Position numbers and translations under genes: made by a program. A stretch of DNA of 64,000 bases from positions 1,984,001 to 2,048,000 of the forward strand of contig JBMNES010000001.1 in the NCBI GenBank assembly GCA_050948905.1, given 5' to 3'. The notes beneath the pieces were generated by a model. That model searched no databases, was not told the DNA's origin, and worked only from the letters and a program-made list of their open reading frames with translations. Positions 9,012 to 17,881 of this stretch are shown here, in pieces (within the stretch, counting starts at the first letter, position 1; every line of letters starts with the position of its first letter). The DNA comes from DTKD01 sp050948905. Lineage in GTDB: Bacteria > Armatimonadota > UBA5829.

Positions 9012-9926
9012 ATGACAATCCTACGCGTCGATGGCGCGACTAATATAGCGGATAAGGTTAGTGAGGAAGCCGCCAGGTATCAAAGGACGCTGGCGGACAG
9101 CGTTATGCTGTCTGGCAAGGGATTGCACAGCGGGCGCGACACGACAGTCGAGATGCAGCCGGCGCCTGAAAACACCGGGATCGTCTTTCGACACGGTAAA
9201 GATACGATAACTGGTCTGGCCTCCAACGTGGTCGACACCTCCCGCGGAACTACCATTGGCTTTAACGGCTTTAGGATACTCACTGTCGAGCATCTCATGG
9301 CCGCATTGTCGGGTTTGGGGGTGGACAACGCCTATGTAGAGGTTGTTGGCGGAGAGACCCCTGCACTGGACGGAAGCGCGGCGCCGTATGTTCAGGCAAT
9401 TAAGTCGGTGGGTTTGGTTGAACAATCCGCCCGCAGACGACGCGTTGCCCTCTCGGAGCCGATCTGCGTTAGGCGGAACGATTCGTTTATCCTCGCTGTT
9501 CCCTCCTCTGAGCTGAGCATTACCTATGTGATGGACTACGACCACCCGTTAATCGGCAGCCAGACTTCCGATTATGTTCTGCGCGAAGACACGTTTGCCG
9601 AGGAGATCGCTGCCGCTCGCACTTTTGTTCTATACGAAGAAGTAGCGGGGTTGCTGGATCGCCAGTTGGCTAAGGGCGGAAGCGTGGATAACGCGATTGT
9701 GGTTTGGCCGGACAGAATGAGCTCGGCGCTTCGTTTCCCCGATGAGCTGGTTAGACATAAGGTTGTGGATATCGTAGGCGATTTGGCGCTTATCGGCGGG
9801 CTGCTGCAAGCCGAAGTGCTGGCGGTAAGAACCGGGCATGCGCTAAATATTGAGTTTGCAAAGGAAGTTCTACGCAGGACTTCCAGGCCAGGCCGTACAA
9901 GACGTTATGAGGCGGCTGTAAGCTAA
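9012..9926 (+). CDS. lpxC: UDP-3-O-acyl-N-acetylglucosamine deacetylase LpxC
   Basis: This is the zinc-dependent committed step of lipid A synthesis. Visible hallmarks are L-S-G-K-G-L-H-S-G near residue 35, the V-E-H motif with zinc ligand His94, H-K-V-V-D with ligands His249 and Asp253, and the late G-H-A-L-N histidine (276). The length of 304 residues is normal for an unfused LpxC; in Bacteroidota LpxC is fused to FabZ, whereas here FabZ is fused to the next enzyme. The first 25 residues are a short leader before the conserved core. Confidence 0.96.
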   Translation: MTILRVDGATNIADKVSEEAARYQRTLADSVMLSGKGLHSGRDTTVEMQPAPENTGIVFRHGKDTITGLASNVVDTSRGTTIGFNGFRILTVEHLMAALSGLGVDNAYVEVVGGETPALDGSAAPYVQAIKSVGLVEQSARRRRVALSEPICVRRNDSFILAVPSSELSITYVMDYDHPLIGSQTSDYVLREDTFAEEIAAARTFVLYEEVAGLLDRQLAKGGSVDNAIVVWPDRMSSALRFPDELVRHKVVDIVGDLALIGGLLQAEVLAVRTGHALNIEFAKEVLRRTSRPGRTRRYEAAVS

Positions 9927-9933
9927 ATCCATT

Positions 9934-9965
9934 AACCGTCAACCGACAACCGTCAACCGACAACC
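9934..9965 (+). repeat. 14-base tandem repeat between lpxC and fabZ-lpxA
   Basis: Two perfect copies of AACCGTCAACCGAC (9934-9947 and 9948-9961) plus a partial AACC lie in the 59-base gap, the longest gap in this part of the operon. Each copy itself contains two near-identical 7-base halves (AACCGTC/AACCGAC), so the stretch is 4.5 units of a 7-mer. Confidence 0.85.
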
Positions 9966-9985
9966 ATTTTATATTGAGGAAATTG

Positions 9986-11284
9986 ATGCTGGATATCGAA
10001 CAAATACGCGACGTACTACCCCACCGCTACCCATTTTTGCTGGTCGATCGGATATTGGAACTGGTGCCCGAAAAGAGTGCTCGTGGCTATAAGAACGTGA
10101 CCATAAACGAGGAGTTTTTCGAGGGGCATTTTCCTGGGCATGCTGTTATGCCGGGGGTGTTGGTCTGCGAGGCAATGGCGCAGGTGAGCGGCGTTTTGCT
10201 GCTGAGCCGGTCGGGCAACGAAGGCAAACTGGCTTATTTTGGCGGAATGGACAAGGTGAGGTTCCGCAAACCTGTGCTGCCGGGCGATACTCTGGTGACG
10301 GATGTTGAATTGCTGGCGAGCAGGGCGAATATCGCCAAGGTGAGGGCTGTTGCTCGGGTAGACGATGAGGTGGCCTGTGAAGGCGAGTTTATGTTCGCCT
10401 TGGTCGGCAGGGATAGAAGACGGGAAATGGTTGGGCAGGCGTCTGTTGGCGTAGCAGTCAATAACACGCCTAAGGTCGACACGATAAAGACAGAGATTCA
10501 TCCCACTGCGATTATAGATCCTTCTGCGCGGATCGGGCAGGGGGTTTCAATTGGCGCGCACTCAATTATCGGCAAAAATGTCCAGGTCGGAGACCTTACG
10601 CGCATAGATTCCCACGTTGTCATAGAATCTAATGTCGAAATTGGCAGGGACTGCGTGTTACTGGCAGGGTCTGTTATAGGAGGAGCGCCTCAGGATAAAA
10701 AATACCACGGAGAGGATAGCTTCGTTAAAATCGGCGACGGCAACGTTATTCGGGAATATGTCACGATCCATCGGGCCAGCGGCGACGGCGAGGCGACAGT
10801 GCTGGGTGACGGCAATATGCTTATGGCTTATTGCCACGTAGGTCACAACTGCAAGCTCGGCGATAATATTACGATGGCGAACTACGTCGGAATCAGCGGC
10901 CACGTGTTGATCGAAGACAAGGTAGTATTTGGCGGATTTGTCGGGGTTCATCAAAAGGTGCGAATCGGCAAGCTGGCTATGATTGGTGGAATGTCGAAGG
11001 TTGTCCAGGATGTGCCGCCATTTGCCATTGTCGATGGCAGGCCCACGAAGGTTTGCGACCTGAACGTGATCGGGTTGCGCAGAAGCAATATCTCCTCAAA
11101 GGTTCGAGCCGAGATAAGACACGCTTACAAATTGCTGTACAGATCTGACCTCAACGTATCCCAGGCCCTGGAAGCCATAGACAGGGAGATTGAGCCCAGT
11201 GTGGAATTGAGCTATCTGACCGATTTTATAAGAAGCGTGCGCGAAGGCTCTGGCGGCAGGCAGTTGGAGGTTCCGGAGTTTTAG
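9986..11284 (+). CDS. Bifunctional FabZ-LpxA fusion: 3-hydroxyacyl-ACP dehydratase and UDP-GlcNAc acyltransferase
   Basis: The N-terminal 145 residues are FabZ: P-H-R-Y-P-F-L-L-V-D-R, the hot-dog motif G-H-F-P-G-H (47-52, catalytic His48) and the catalytic Glu62 in C-E-A-M-A-Q. After a linker of about 20 residues, residues 169-432 are LpxA: hexapeptide repeats, G-G-A-P-Q-D-K-K-Y, the active-site histidine in V-G-H-N-C (about 287) and the C-terminal helical bundle. FabZ makes unsaturated acyl-ACP from the same hydroxyacyl-ACP that LpxA uses, so the fusion joins two competitors for one substrate. ATG 9986 is chosen since GAGGA lies five bases upstream; TTG 9974 is less likely. It overlaps or abuts lpxB. 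Confidence 0.93.
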   Translation: MLDIEQIRDVLPHRYPFLLVDRILELVPEKSARGYKNVTINEEFFEGHFPGHAVMPGVLVCEAMAQVSGVLLLSRSGNEGKLAYFGGMDKVRFRKPVLPGDTLVTDVELLASRANIAKVRAVARVDDEVACEGEFMFALVGRDRRREMVGQASVGVAVNNTPKVDTIKTEIHPTAIIDPSARIGQGVSIGAHSIIGKNVQVGDLTRIDSHVVIESNVEIGRDCVLLAGSVIGGAPQDKKYHGEDSFVKIGDGNVIREYVTIHRASGDGEATVLGDGNMLMAYCHVGHNCKLGDNITMANYVGISGHVLIEDKVVFGGFVGVHQKVRIGKLAMIGGMSKVVQDVPPFAIVDGRPTKVCDLNVIGLRRSNISSKVRAEIRHAYKLLYRSDLNVSQALEAIDREIEPSVELSYLTDFIRSVREGSGGRQLEVPEF

Positions 11285-12429
11285 TGGTGAATCCCTCGAT
11301 AGCCATTAGTGTGGGCGAATCGTCGGGTGATCTCAACGGGGCCTATCTTGCGAGAGCCATAACACAGATAATTCCGCAGGCTCGTTTGTGGGGAGCCGGC
11401 GGCCCTAAAATGCGCGAAGCCGGTGTCGACATCCGGGTCAATATGACCAATGGCGGGACGATAGGTATTGCGGAGACTCTCAAGTCGCTGCCGGCTATGG
11501 TGGTTAAATATAATCACCTGCGTCATCTACTTCTGAAGAACCGACCCGATCTTTTTGTCCCCATTGATTTCGGTGCGTTCAATATTCGCCTTGCCCAGAT
11601 CGCTCACGCCAACGGCATACCGGTTGTGTATTACTTCCCGCCGTCGTCGTGGAGAAAAGAGCTCAGAAATGCTTCGAAACTGCTGGCTTGCGGCGGAAAG
11701 GTCGTGACGCCGTTTGCGTGGTCGGCTGAGTTGTTGACGCAGGCTGGGGTAGATGCGAGATTCGTCGGGCACCCGCTTTTAGATATTGTTAAACCTGGCA
11801 CTGAGCGGGAGAAATTTCTCGATGAATTGAGTTTAGACAGGTCGGCTATCACGGTCGGGCTGTTGCCGGGGAGCAGGTCTCATGAGATTCGAGGGCATCT
11901 GGATCCTATGCTGGCCTGCGCAGAGGCTATTCGCCACAAGCTCGGTAATGTGCAGTTCGTGATAGGTGCGGCGTGGGGCGCTGAAAATCTTCGAATGCAG
12001 ATAGCGCGTTCAAATGTGCCTGATGTTAAGGTGGTCGAGGGTCGTACGTATGACTGCATGGCCTCCAGCGACCTCTTGATTATCGCCTCTGGAACAGCTA
12101 CACTTGAGGCGGCCATTTTAGGCGTGCCGATGATCATTATCTATCGAGGCTCCGCGCTTATGCGGCTGGAATATTTCCTGCGGAAGTCTATTTTGGAGGA
12201 CTTCATCGGGATGCCGAATATCATAGCCGGCCGCGGGATATGTCCTGAATTGATTAATGACGACGTGACGCCGGAGAAACTGGCCGGTGTTGCACTTGAT
12301 CTATTGCAACACGAAAAGCTGGTTTCGGATATGCGATCGGGCTTTGAGGAAGTCAGACGCCGTTTGGGAGAAGCGGGTGCTGTCGAAAGGGCCGCTCGCA
12401 CTGTGCTTGAAATGGGAGAACTGCTATAG
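11284..12429 (+). CDS. lpxB: Lipid-A-disaccharide synthase LpxB
   Basis: This GT19 enzyme condenses UDP-diacylglucosamine with lipid X to give the disaccharide of lipid A. The signature V-G-E-S-S-G-D is at the N-terminus, followed by W-G-A-G-G-P-K-M and I-D-F-G-A-F-N. The nucleotide-binding half has L-L-P-G-S-R-S-H-E-I and S-G-T-A-T-L-E-A. The length of 381 residues is normal. Start GTG 11284 (or the next codon, 11287) overlaps the last base of the fabZ-lpxA stop. The gene for the preceding step, UDP-diacylglucosamine hydrolysis (LpxH/LpxI), is not next to it. Confidence 0.95.
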   Translation: MVNPSIAISVGESSGDLNGAYLARAITQIIPQARLWGAGGPKMREAGVDIRVNMTNGGTIGIAETLKSLPAMVVKYNHLRHLLLKNRPDLFVPIDFGAFNIRLAQIAHANGIPVVYYFPPSSWRKELRNASKLLACGGKVVTPFAWSAELLTQAGVDARFVGHPLLDIVKPGTEREKFLDELSLDRSAITVGLLPGSRSHEIRGHLDPMLACAEAIRHKLGNVQFVIGAAWGAENLRMQIARSNVPDVKVVEGRTYDCMASSDLLIIASGTATLEAAILGVPMIIIYRGSALMRLEYFLRKSILEDFIGMPNIIAGRGICPELINDDVTPEKLAGVALDLLQHEKLVSDMRSGFEEVRRRLGEAGAVERAARTVLEMGELL

Positions 12430-13001
12430 ATTCCTTAGTCTACCACTTATTCAGACGACGCACTTTTTTAACGATGCTGTTGTCTATCGGGTTGGTGCTG
12501 GTTGCCAGGCCGACGCCGCTGGCTTTCTGGATTGGGATGCCTTTGGTTGTGGCGGGAGAACTGTTACGGGTATGGTCGGCGGGTTATCTTACCAAGCTAT
12601 CGTGCCTGGTGACGGCGGGGCCATTTGCGATGTGCAGAAATCCTTTGTATGTCGGCAGTTTTCTGATCTGTTTGGGCTATTTGATAATGTGCCAAAGATT
12701 AGATGCCTTTATAATAGGAATAATCCTCTTCTGGATACTGCACGGTGCGGCTGTAGCCTATGAAGAGCGGCTGCTTACCGAGAAATTTGGAGATGATTTC
12801 AAGGTATATTGCAAGGTGGTGCCGAGGTTTATTCCAAGAATAGGATCGGGCGGAGGGCAGGGAAGCTTTTCGTTCGGCCAGGTTATGGCAAACGACGAAT
12901 ATCGCGGAGCCGCTGCGGCCGCATTATTTTTGGTGATCTACGGTTATATGGCTTATGATTCGTCTACGTTGTGGGGCTGGATATCAAGGTTAGGCAGTTG
13001 A
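12426..13001 (+). CDS. ICMT/PEMT-like membrane methyltransferase (probable ATA start)
   Basis: A small polytopic membrane protein with the isoprenylcysteine/phospholipid methyltransferase signature T-A-G-P-F-x-x-C-R-N-P-L-Y-V-G-S and the C-terminal E-E-R-L-L-x-x-x-F-G-D-x-F pattern, where SAM and the lipid substrate bind. The first ATG (12474) lacks a ribosome site and starts inside the first helix. In the same frame, the 16 codons before it encode D-S-L-V-Y-H-L-F-R-R-R-T-F-L-T, a typical pre-helix segment for this family. They begin at ATA 12426, which overlaps the lpxB stop and has GGGAGA seven bases upstream. I therefore give 12426 as the probable start and 12474 as the conventional one. 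Substrate unknown; a lipid or isoprenoid is likely. Confidence 0.7.
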   Translation: MDSLVYHLFRRRTFLTMLLSIGLVLVARPTPLAFWIGMPLVVAGELLRVWSAGYLTKLSCLVTAGPFAMCRNPLYVGSFLICLGYLIMCQRLDAFIIGIILFWILHGAAVAYEERLLTEKFGDDFKVYCKVVPRFIPRIGSGGGQGSFSFGQVMANDEYRGAAAAALFLVIYGYMAYDSSTLWGWISRLGS

Positions 13002-13008
13002 GGTTTTA

Positions 13009-14823
13009 GTGAGCTACACCAGACGCCTGTTAAAATATTTGCTGGTATACAAGGGCCGGTTGATTCTGTCTGCTGTCTGCGGCGGGCTTATGACCGGCTG
13101 CACGCTGTTGATGGCCCAGTTTACCAACTGGTTTCTTGCTGCGTGTGGGGACAAACCGGTCAGCGACAATCTTTTGGTGAAATTTGGCGTTGCTCACGGC
13201 TGGTTTTCGGCTTCTCAGGCGAATATGGCTCTGGTGTGGTCGGTTGCAATTTTATTCGTCTTGCTTTATATCCCAAAGGGGTTGTTTGCGTATTTTAACG
13301 GCTATCTGATCGCATCCGCAACGAGTCGGGTTGGCACCGACCTCAGAGCTGATATCTTCGCCCACGTCCAGCGACTCCCTCTGCGATTTTTCCATTCCAG
13401 CAGGGTGGGGGATATCATGTCCCGGATGAGCAACGATGTCTTCTTGATTCAGAACTCCAGTTCCATCGTTGTGCAGGCTATAGAAGGACCGATCACCATC
13501 ATCGGTGGCTTGGGCAGGATGTTTTGGATAAGCTGGAAATTGACGACTCTGACGGCTTTTTTTGTCCCATTAATGGCGATAGCGATTGATCGGCTAACCA
13601 AGAAAATACGGCCTCTCACAACACTTACGCAGCAGTCTTTGGCAGATGTTAATGCTACGGTGGAGGAGTCGATCACCGGTATGCGCATTATCAAAGCCTT
13701 TGGCACTGAACAGCAGGAAATCAAGCGCTTCAACGCTGTAAATATGCGAAACTTGGTGGCAGCGCTGAGGTTTTGGCGGAGAAATCTGCTTGTGGCCCCT
13801 GCTGTCGAGGTTATGGGTGGGTTTGCAACTGCGCTGATGATGTCGCTGGGCGGATGGATGGTCGTCAAAGGCAGCATTACCTTTCCAAGGCTCGGTGAAT
13901 TCATCCTGCTCGCTTTTATAGTCGCCAGCTCGGCTAAGCACATCGGCCGATTGAGCGTCACATACCAACAGACTATCGCTGCGGGCGCAAGGATTTTTGA
14001 GGTTATCGATACCCCGCCGGAAGTAATATGCGACAACAACGATATTGAGCTTAAAGACGTCAAGGGGCTGATTGAGTTTCGTGACGTTAGCTTCGAATAT
14101 AACGAGGGCGAAAAAGTACTGGATCGGATTTCGTTTACCATCAATCCGGGAGAAGTGGTTGCCATTGTTGGGCCGAGCGGTGCGGGTAAATCGACTATCG
14201 CCGATTTGATTCCCCGTTTCTACGACATTACAGAAGGACAAATACTCGTCGAAGGCCATGATATCCGCGATATCAAACTCAGCAGCCTGCGTGAGCAAAC
14301 GGCTATGGTGCCGCAGCAGATCATCCTGTTTGGCGGTACTATCGCAGAAAATATATCCTACGGCAGACCGGGCGCGAGCATAGAGGAGATAATCGAGGTC
14401 GCAAAGGCGGCCAACGCTCACGATTTCATAGTAGAGTGCCCTAACGGTTATGATACTGTCCTTGGGGAGCGCGGTATAGGGCTATCTGGCGGCCAGCAAC
14501 AACGTATTTCCATCGCCAGGGCGCTGCTGAAAAATCCCAGGATACTGATTTTGGACGAGGCCACTTCCTCGCTGGATGCCGCCTCTGAGCAGGTCGTCCA
14601 GGACGCACTGGAGCGGCTGATGAGGAATCGCTCCACCCTTGTAATCGCCCATAGGCTGTCTACGGTGAAAAACGCCGACAGAATACTAGTGTTGGATCAG
14701 GGCAAAATACTAGAAGCCGGCGATTTCGATCAGCTTGTAAAATCCGGCGGGGTGTTTTCCCAGCTTTATAAGACTCAGTTCAGATCGCAGGAGGCGACCG
14801 ATGTCGGAGCGGGGCCGTCTTAG
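13009..14823 (+). CDS. msbA: MsbA-like lipid A exporter, ABC half-transporter
   Basis: A 604-residue fusion of a six-helix transmembrane domain (about 15-330) and an ATPase domain (about 350-590). Walker A is G-P-S-G-A-G-K-S-T at 388-396, the signature L-S-G-G-Q at 492-496 and Walker B I-L-I-L-D-E at 512-517; the H-loop is A-H-R-L-S. Such homodimers flip core lipid A across the inner membrane. The gene sits among lpx and waaA genes, which favours MsbA over a drug exporter. GTG start with GAGG seven bases upstream. Its 3' end overlaps the next gene by 23 bases. Confidence 0.92.
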   Translation: MSYTRRLLKYLLVYKGRLILSAVCGGLMTGCTLLMAQFTNWFLAACGDKPVSDNLLVKFGVAHGWFSASQANMALVWSVAILFVLLYIPKGLFAYFNGYLIASATSRVGTDLRADIFAHVQRLPLRFFHSSRVGDIMSRMSNDVFLIQNSSSIVVQAIEGPITIIGGLGRMFWISWKLTTLTAFFVPLMAIAIDRLTKKIRPLTTLTQQSLADVNATVEESITGMRIIKAFGTEQQEIKRFNAVNMRNLVAALRFWRRNLLVAPAVEVMGGFATALMMSLGGWMVVKGSITFPRLGEFILLAFIVASSAKHIGRLSVTYQQTIAAGARIFEVIDTPPEVICDNNDIELKDVKGLIEFRDVSFEYNEGEKVLDRISFTINPGEVVAIVGPSGAGKSTIADLIPRFYDITEGQILVEGHDIRDIKLSSLREQTAMVPQQIILFGGTIAENISYGRPGASIEEIIEVAKAANAHDFIVECPNGYDTVLGERGIGLSGGQQQRISIARALLKNPRILILDEATSSLDAASEQVVQDALERLMRNRSTLVIAHRLSTVKNADRILVLDQGKILEAGDFDQLVKSGGVFSQLYKTQFRSQEATDVGAGPS

Positions 14824-15472
14824 CGAGAGGCTGAAACAATGGGCGATTTTCTCGCTGCTGTGGTTGATCTCGACCGGCATCGCGATTACGGTCCGGTTCA
14901 AGGTGGTCGGATACGATAAGCTGACTGGGGTCGTCTCCGCTGGACGCGGCGGGCTGGTGCTGCCCTGGCACGGGGTCACGATGCTGCCTATTTATTATTG
15001 CCGGGGAATGGGGTTTTACGCCCTGGTATCGTTGTCCAGGGATGGTGAGCTGCAAAATAAGCTGTTACGCAGCAGGGGTTTCAAGACGGTTCGTGGGTCC
15101 AGCGGGCGAGGCGGTGCAAGGGCCCTGTTAGAGCTTACCCGGAGGCTTCAGGAGGGCGGGGTGATGGCTCACACTCCGGACGGTCCGAAAGGCCCTGTCA
15201 AAAAAGTCCAACCGGGGACGGTATATCTTGCGAAAAGGTCCGGTTGTCCTGTGCTGCCTGTAGGGGTTGCCTGCAGGCCGGCCAAGAGGTTGAGTTCCTG
15301 GGATTCGCACATGATCCCATATCCTTTCGCCAGAGCGGTGATCTATTTCGGTGATGTCTTACACATCGCTCGCGATGAAGATGACGCAACTGCGGCAGTG
15401 CGCATAGAGGAAGCCATTAATGCGGCTGAGCAATCGGCGTGGGCGGTGCTTGAGGGCGGGAGAGCGGCATGA
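14801..15472 (+). CDS. DUF374 lysophospholipid acyltransferase-like protein
   Basis: A 223-residue protein of the DUF374 family, related to the PlsC/LpxL acyltransferase fold. Visible features are one N-terminal hydrophobic helix (about 13-30), the P-W-H-G-V histidine motif, S-L-S-R-D-G-E, and T-P-D-G-P-K-G-P in place of the glycerolipid-binding block. Members cluster with waaA and lpxK and are thought to act on lipid A or a precursor; the exact acyl transfer is not established. It overlaps msbA by 23 bases and waaA by 4 (ATGA). Confidence 0.88.
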   Translation: MSERGRLSERLKQWAIFSLLWLISTGIAITVRFKVVGYDKLTGVVSAGRGGLVLPWHGVTMLPIYYCRGMGFYALVSLSRDGELQNKLLRSRGFKTVRGSSGRGGARALLELTRRLQEGGVMAHTPDGPKGPVKKVQPGTVYLAKRSGCPVLPVGVACRPAKRLSSWDSHMIPYPFARAVIYFGDVLHIARDEDDATAAVRIEEAINAAEQSAWAVLEGGRAA

Positions 15473-16785
15473 GTTATCTCCTGTACAACACCCTGCTATT
15501 GATCCTCAGCCCGCTGATATTCTTATACATACTCTACCGCATATTTATCTCAGGCAAGTCCCGCAAATCCTGGAGACAGCAATTAGGCGGTGTGAGGCTT
15601 CCTGAAGAGTTGGAGACTACCCAGCGTGTCTGGATTCACGCCGTATCGGTTGGAGAATCTGTCGCTGCGGGGTCAGTAGCCCGCGAACTGAAGCAAGCCA
15701 TACACGATTTAACTATAGCGCTTTCGACGACCACCGAAAAAGGACAGGAGATGGCGCACAAGTCTGTTAAAGATGCCGACGTAATCTTCTACTATCCATT
15801 CGACCTTGTCCCGTGTGTCTCGCGTAGTCTCGGCAGGGTACGGCCTGCGGTTTTCGCAAGTACGGATACTGAAATCTGGCCCAACTTCCTGCACATCGCC
15901 AGGCGGCGTGGCGTTAAAACGGCGATGATTAACGGCACAGTGTCCGACAAAACACTGACGGGCGCACGTAAACTGCCGTGGCTATACCGTTGGGCGCTCT
16001 CGAATCTTGATCTTTTGTGTATGCAATCACAAGCCGACGCAGAGAGGATAATATCCCTTGGCGCAGACGCCTCCAAAGTGGTGGTCACGGGCAATTGCAA
16101 GGCAGATGAGGCTCCTGAGCCGATGACCAATGCTGAGAGAGAATCGTTGCTAAGTCTGTATAGGTTCACTGCCGAAAACCTGGTATTCGTAGCGGGCAGC
16201 ACAAACCCCGGTGAGGAAGAACACGTCGTCGATGCGTTTATCGCCGCCCGCCAGTCACATCCCGAGCTTCGCCTCATAATAGCTCCCAGACAAATCGAAC
16301 GACGCCAGGAGATATGCGACATTATCCAGGCCAGGGGTCTTATATGCGCGTGGCGAAGCGACCCATCCACTATTAAGGGAACTGAAGATGTGGTAATATT
16401 GGACACGTTTGGCGAGCTGGCGCGAATCTATGGCATTGCCCACGTCACTTTCGTCGGTGGCAGTCTGATTCCGCGAGGTTGCCACAGCATATTGCAGCCG
16501 ATCGCTCAGGGCAAACCCGTATTTTTCGGGCCGTATACGTTCAAAGCCAAGGACCTCGTCGCGCAGGCTAAGGCGGCTGGGGTCGGTTTTGAAATCGCAG
16601 ATGGCGCCCAACTGGGCGAAAAGATCAGCCAAATGTTGGCAGATTCTGCGTTTCCCGAACAGATAAGCACGAAGTGTGAGCAGATGATGCAGGCGAATCT
16701 CGGTGCATCCAAACGCACGGCTGACGAATTGTCCAAGCTGTTTTACGAAGCCAGGCCTTCTCATAAGGCGAAAGAGTTGAGGTGA
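15469..16785 (+). CDS. waaA: 3-deoxy-D-manno-octulosonic acid transferase WaaA (KdtA)
   Basis: This GT30 enzyme adds Kdo from CMP-Kdo to lipid IVA. The N-terminus has a membrane-anchoring helix (about 4-24), then H-A-V-S-V-G-E-S with the catalytic glutamate (residue 63), F-A-S-T-D-T-E-I-W-P-N and, in the second Rossmann half, G-S-T-N-P-G-E-E and F-V-G-G-S-L. The length of 438 residues is normal. Kdo-making genes (kdsA, kdsB, kdsD) are not in the window. It is followed one base later by lpxK. Confidence 0.95.
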   Translation: MSYLLYNTLLLILSPLIFLYILYRIFISGKSRKSWRQQLGGVRLPEELETTQRVWIHAVSVGESVAAGSVARELKQAIHDLTIALSTTTEKGQEMAHKSVKDADVIFYYPFDLVPCVSRSLGRVRPAVFASTDTEIWPNFLHIARRRGVKTAMINGTVSDKTLTGARKLPWLYRWALSNLDLLCMQSQADAERIISLGADASKVVVTGNCKADEAPEPMTNAERESLLSLYRFTAENLVFVAGSTNPGEEEHVVDAFIAARQSHPELRLIIAPRQIERRQEICDIIQARGLICAWRSDPSTIKGTEDVVILDTFGELARIYGIAHVTFVGGSLIPRGCHSILQPIAQGKPVFFGPYTFKAKDLVAQAKAAGVGFEIADGAQLGEKISQMLADSAFPEQISTKCEQMMQANLGASKRTADELSKLFYEARPSHKAKELR

Positions 16786-16786
16786 A

Positions 16787-17881
16787 GTGGCACAAATGTC
16801 CCACGGCTACCTGGAGAGCGTAATTCTGGGTGAAAAGTGCGGCCTTGGCGGCTGGATTATCCGGGCGCTACTGTGGCCATTTTCGATGCTCTACAGGGTC
16901 GGGCTTGCAGTATATCTTTGGCTTTATGACGTCGGTATTCGAAAACGGGAAAAGCTCTCGGTGCCGGTGATCAGCGTTGGGAACCTCACGTTTGGAGGCA
17001 CCGGAAAGACTCCGGCGGTTCAAGAACTGTGCAGGATGTTGATAGGGCAGAGCAAAAAGGTAGTCGTTTTGTCGCGCGGTTACGGCGGAAACGCGCAGGG
17101 TCCACTTGTGGTTTCGGATGGCGACAGTATCCTTGCAGATAGCGCCCAGGCTGGCGATGAGCCCGTACTGTTGGCTCAGACGCTTCCGAAAGTGCCCGTA
17201 GTAGTCGGCAGAAACCGCCGAACAACCGGCAGGCTGGCTCAGAAGAGGTTTAGGCCCGACGTTATCGTTTTAGATGATGGATTGCAGTATTGGCAGTTGC
17301 ATCGTGATTTGGACGTGGTTGTTCTCGATGCTGGCAGGCCGTTTGGAAGCGGTTTTCTTATGCCGATGGGTGACTTGCGAGAGCCGGTTTCAGGTTTGCG
17401 AAGAGCTGACATAGTATTATTATGCGGAATCGGGCGCGGCGATAAGGCGGCTTCTCTTCGCAAAATCCGAAATATAGCGCCAGACGCAGAGGTATTTCAA
17501 TGTGTGCGTGAGCCGGTTTGCTTCAAAAACGCGGTCACTCAGGAGAGATTCGGCCTGGACTGGATCAAAGGACGAAAAGTGCTGGCGTTTTGCGGCATCG
17601 GTAAACCCTGGGCGTTCATCGAAATGCTCGAATCGCTGCGAGCATCGGTTGAGGCCAGCATAGTCTTCAGCGATCACTACAGGCTTACAAAACAGGATAT
17701 TGTTCGTATAATAGATGAGGCGAAAGCGCACGGTGTGGACGCAATCGTTACTACCGAAAAAGACGTTGCCCGCCTGGCAACCCCGGAATGCGTCCCGGAT
17801 TTATATGCTCTTTCCATTAGACTGCTGATTGAGGATAATCCACGACTTGCAAAGCACATCACCAACCGGATCAACGGATAG
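16787..17881 (+). CDS. lpxK: Tetraacyldisaccharide 4'-kinase LpxK
   Basis: This inner-membrane kinase puts the 4'-phosphate on lipid A. It has an N-terminal hydrophobic segment (about 28-48), then S-V-G-N-L-T-F-G-G-T-G-K-T-P with the P-loop at 70-75. The L-D-D-G-L-Q-Y motif and T-T-E-K-D-V-A-R-L near the C-terminus are also family hallmarks. The length of 364 residues is typical. The GTG start lies one base after the waaA TGA, with GAGGTGA as ribosome site. The 3' end overlaps the start of the next gene. Confidence 0.95.
   Translation: MAQMSHGYLESVILGEKCGLGGWIIRALLWPFSMLYRVGLAVYLWLYDVGIRKREKLSVPVISVGNLTFGGTGKTPAVQELCRMLIGQSKKVVVLSRGYGGNAQGPLVVSDGDSILADSAQAGDEPVLLAQTLPKVPVVVGRNRRTTGRLAQKRFRPDVIVLDDGLQYWQLHRDLDVVVLDAGRPFGSGFLMPMGDLREPVSGLRRADIVLLCGIGRGDKAASLRKIRNIAPDAEVFQCVREPVCFKNAVTQERFGLDWIKGRKVLAFCGIGKPWAFIEMLESLRASVEASIVFSDHYRLTKQDIVRIIDEAKAHGVDAIVTTEKDVARLATPECVPDLYALSIRLLIEDNPRLAKHITNRING

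Noticed and set aside
12287..12763. 158-codon + frame across the lpxB/ICMT junction
   Set aside because: It overlaps two real genes in another frame; the ICMT frame carries the conserved motifs.
13594..14421. 275-codon open frame on - opposite msbA
   Set aside because: Antisense to a gene with complete ABC motifs; no independent support.
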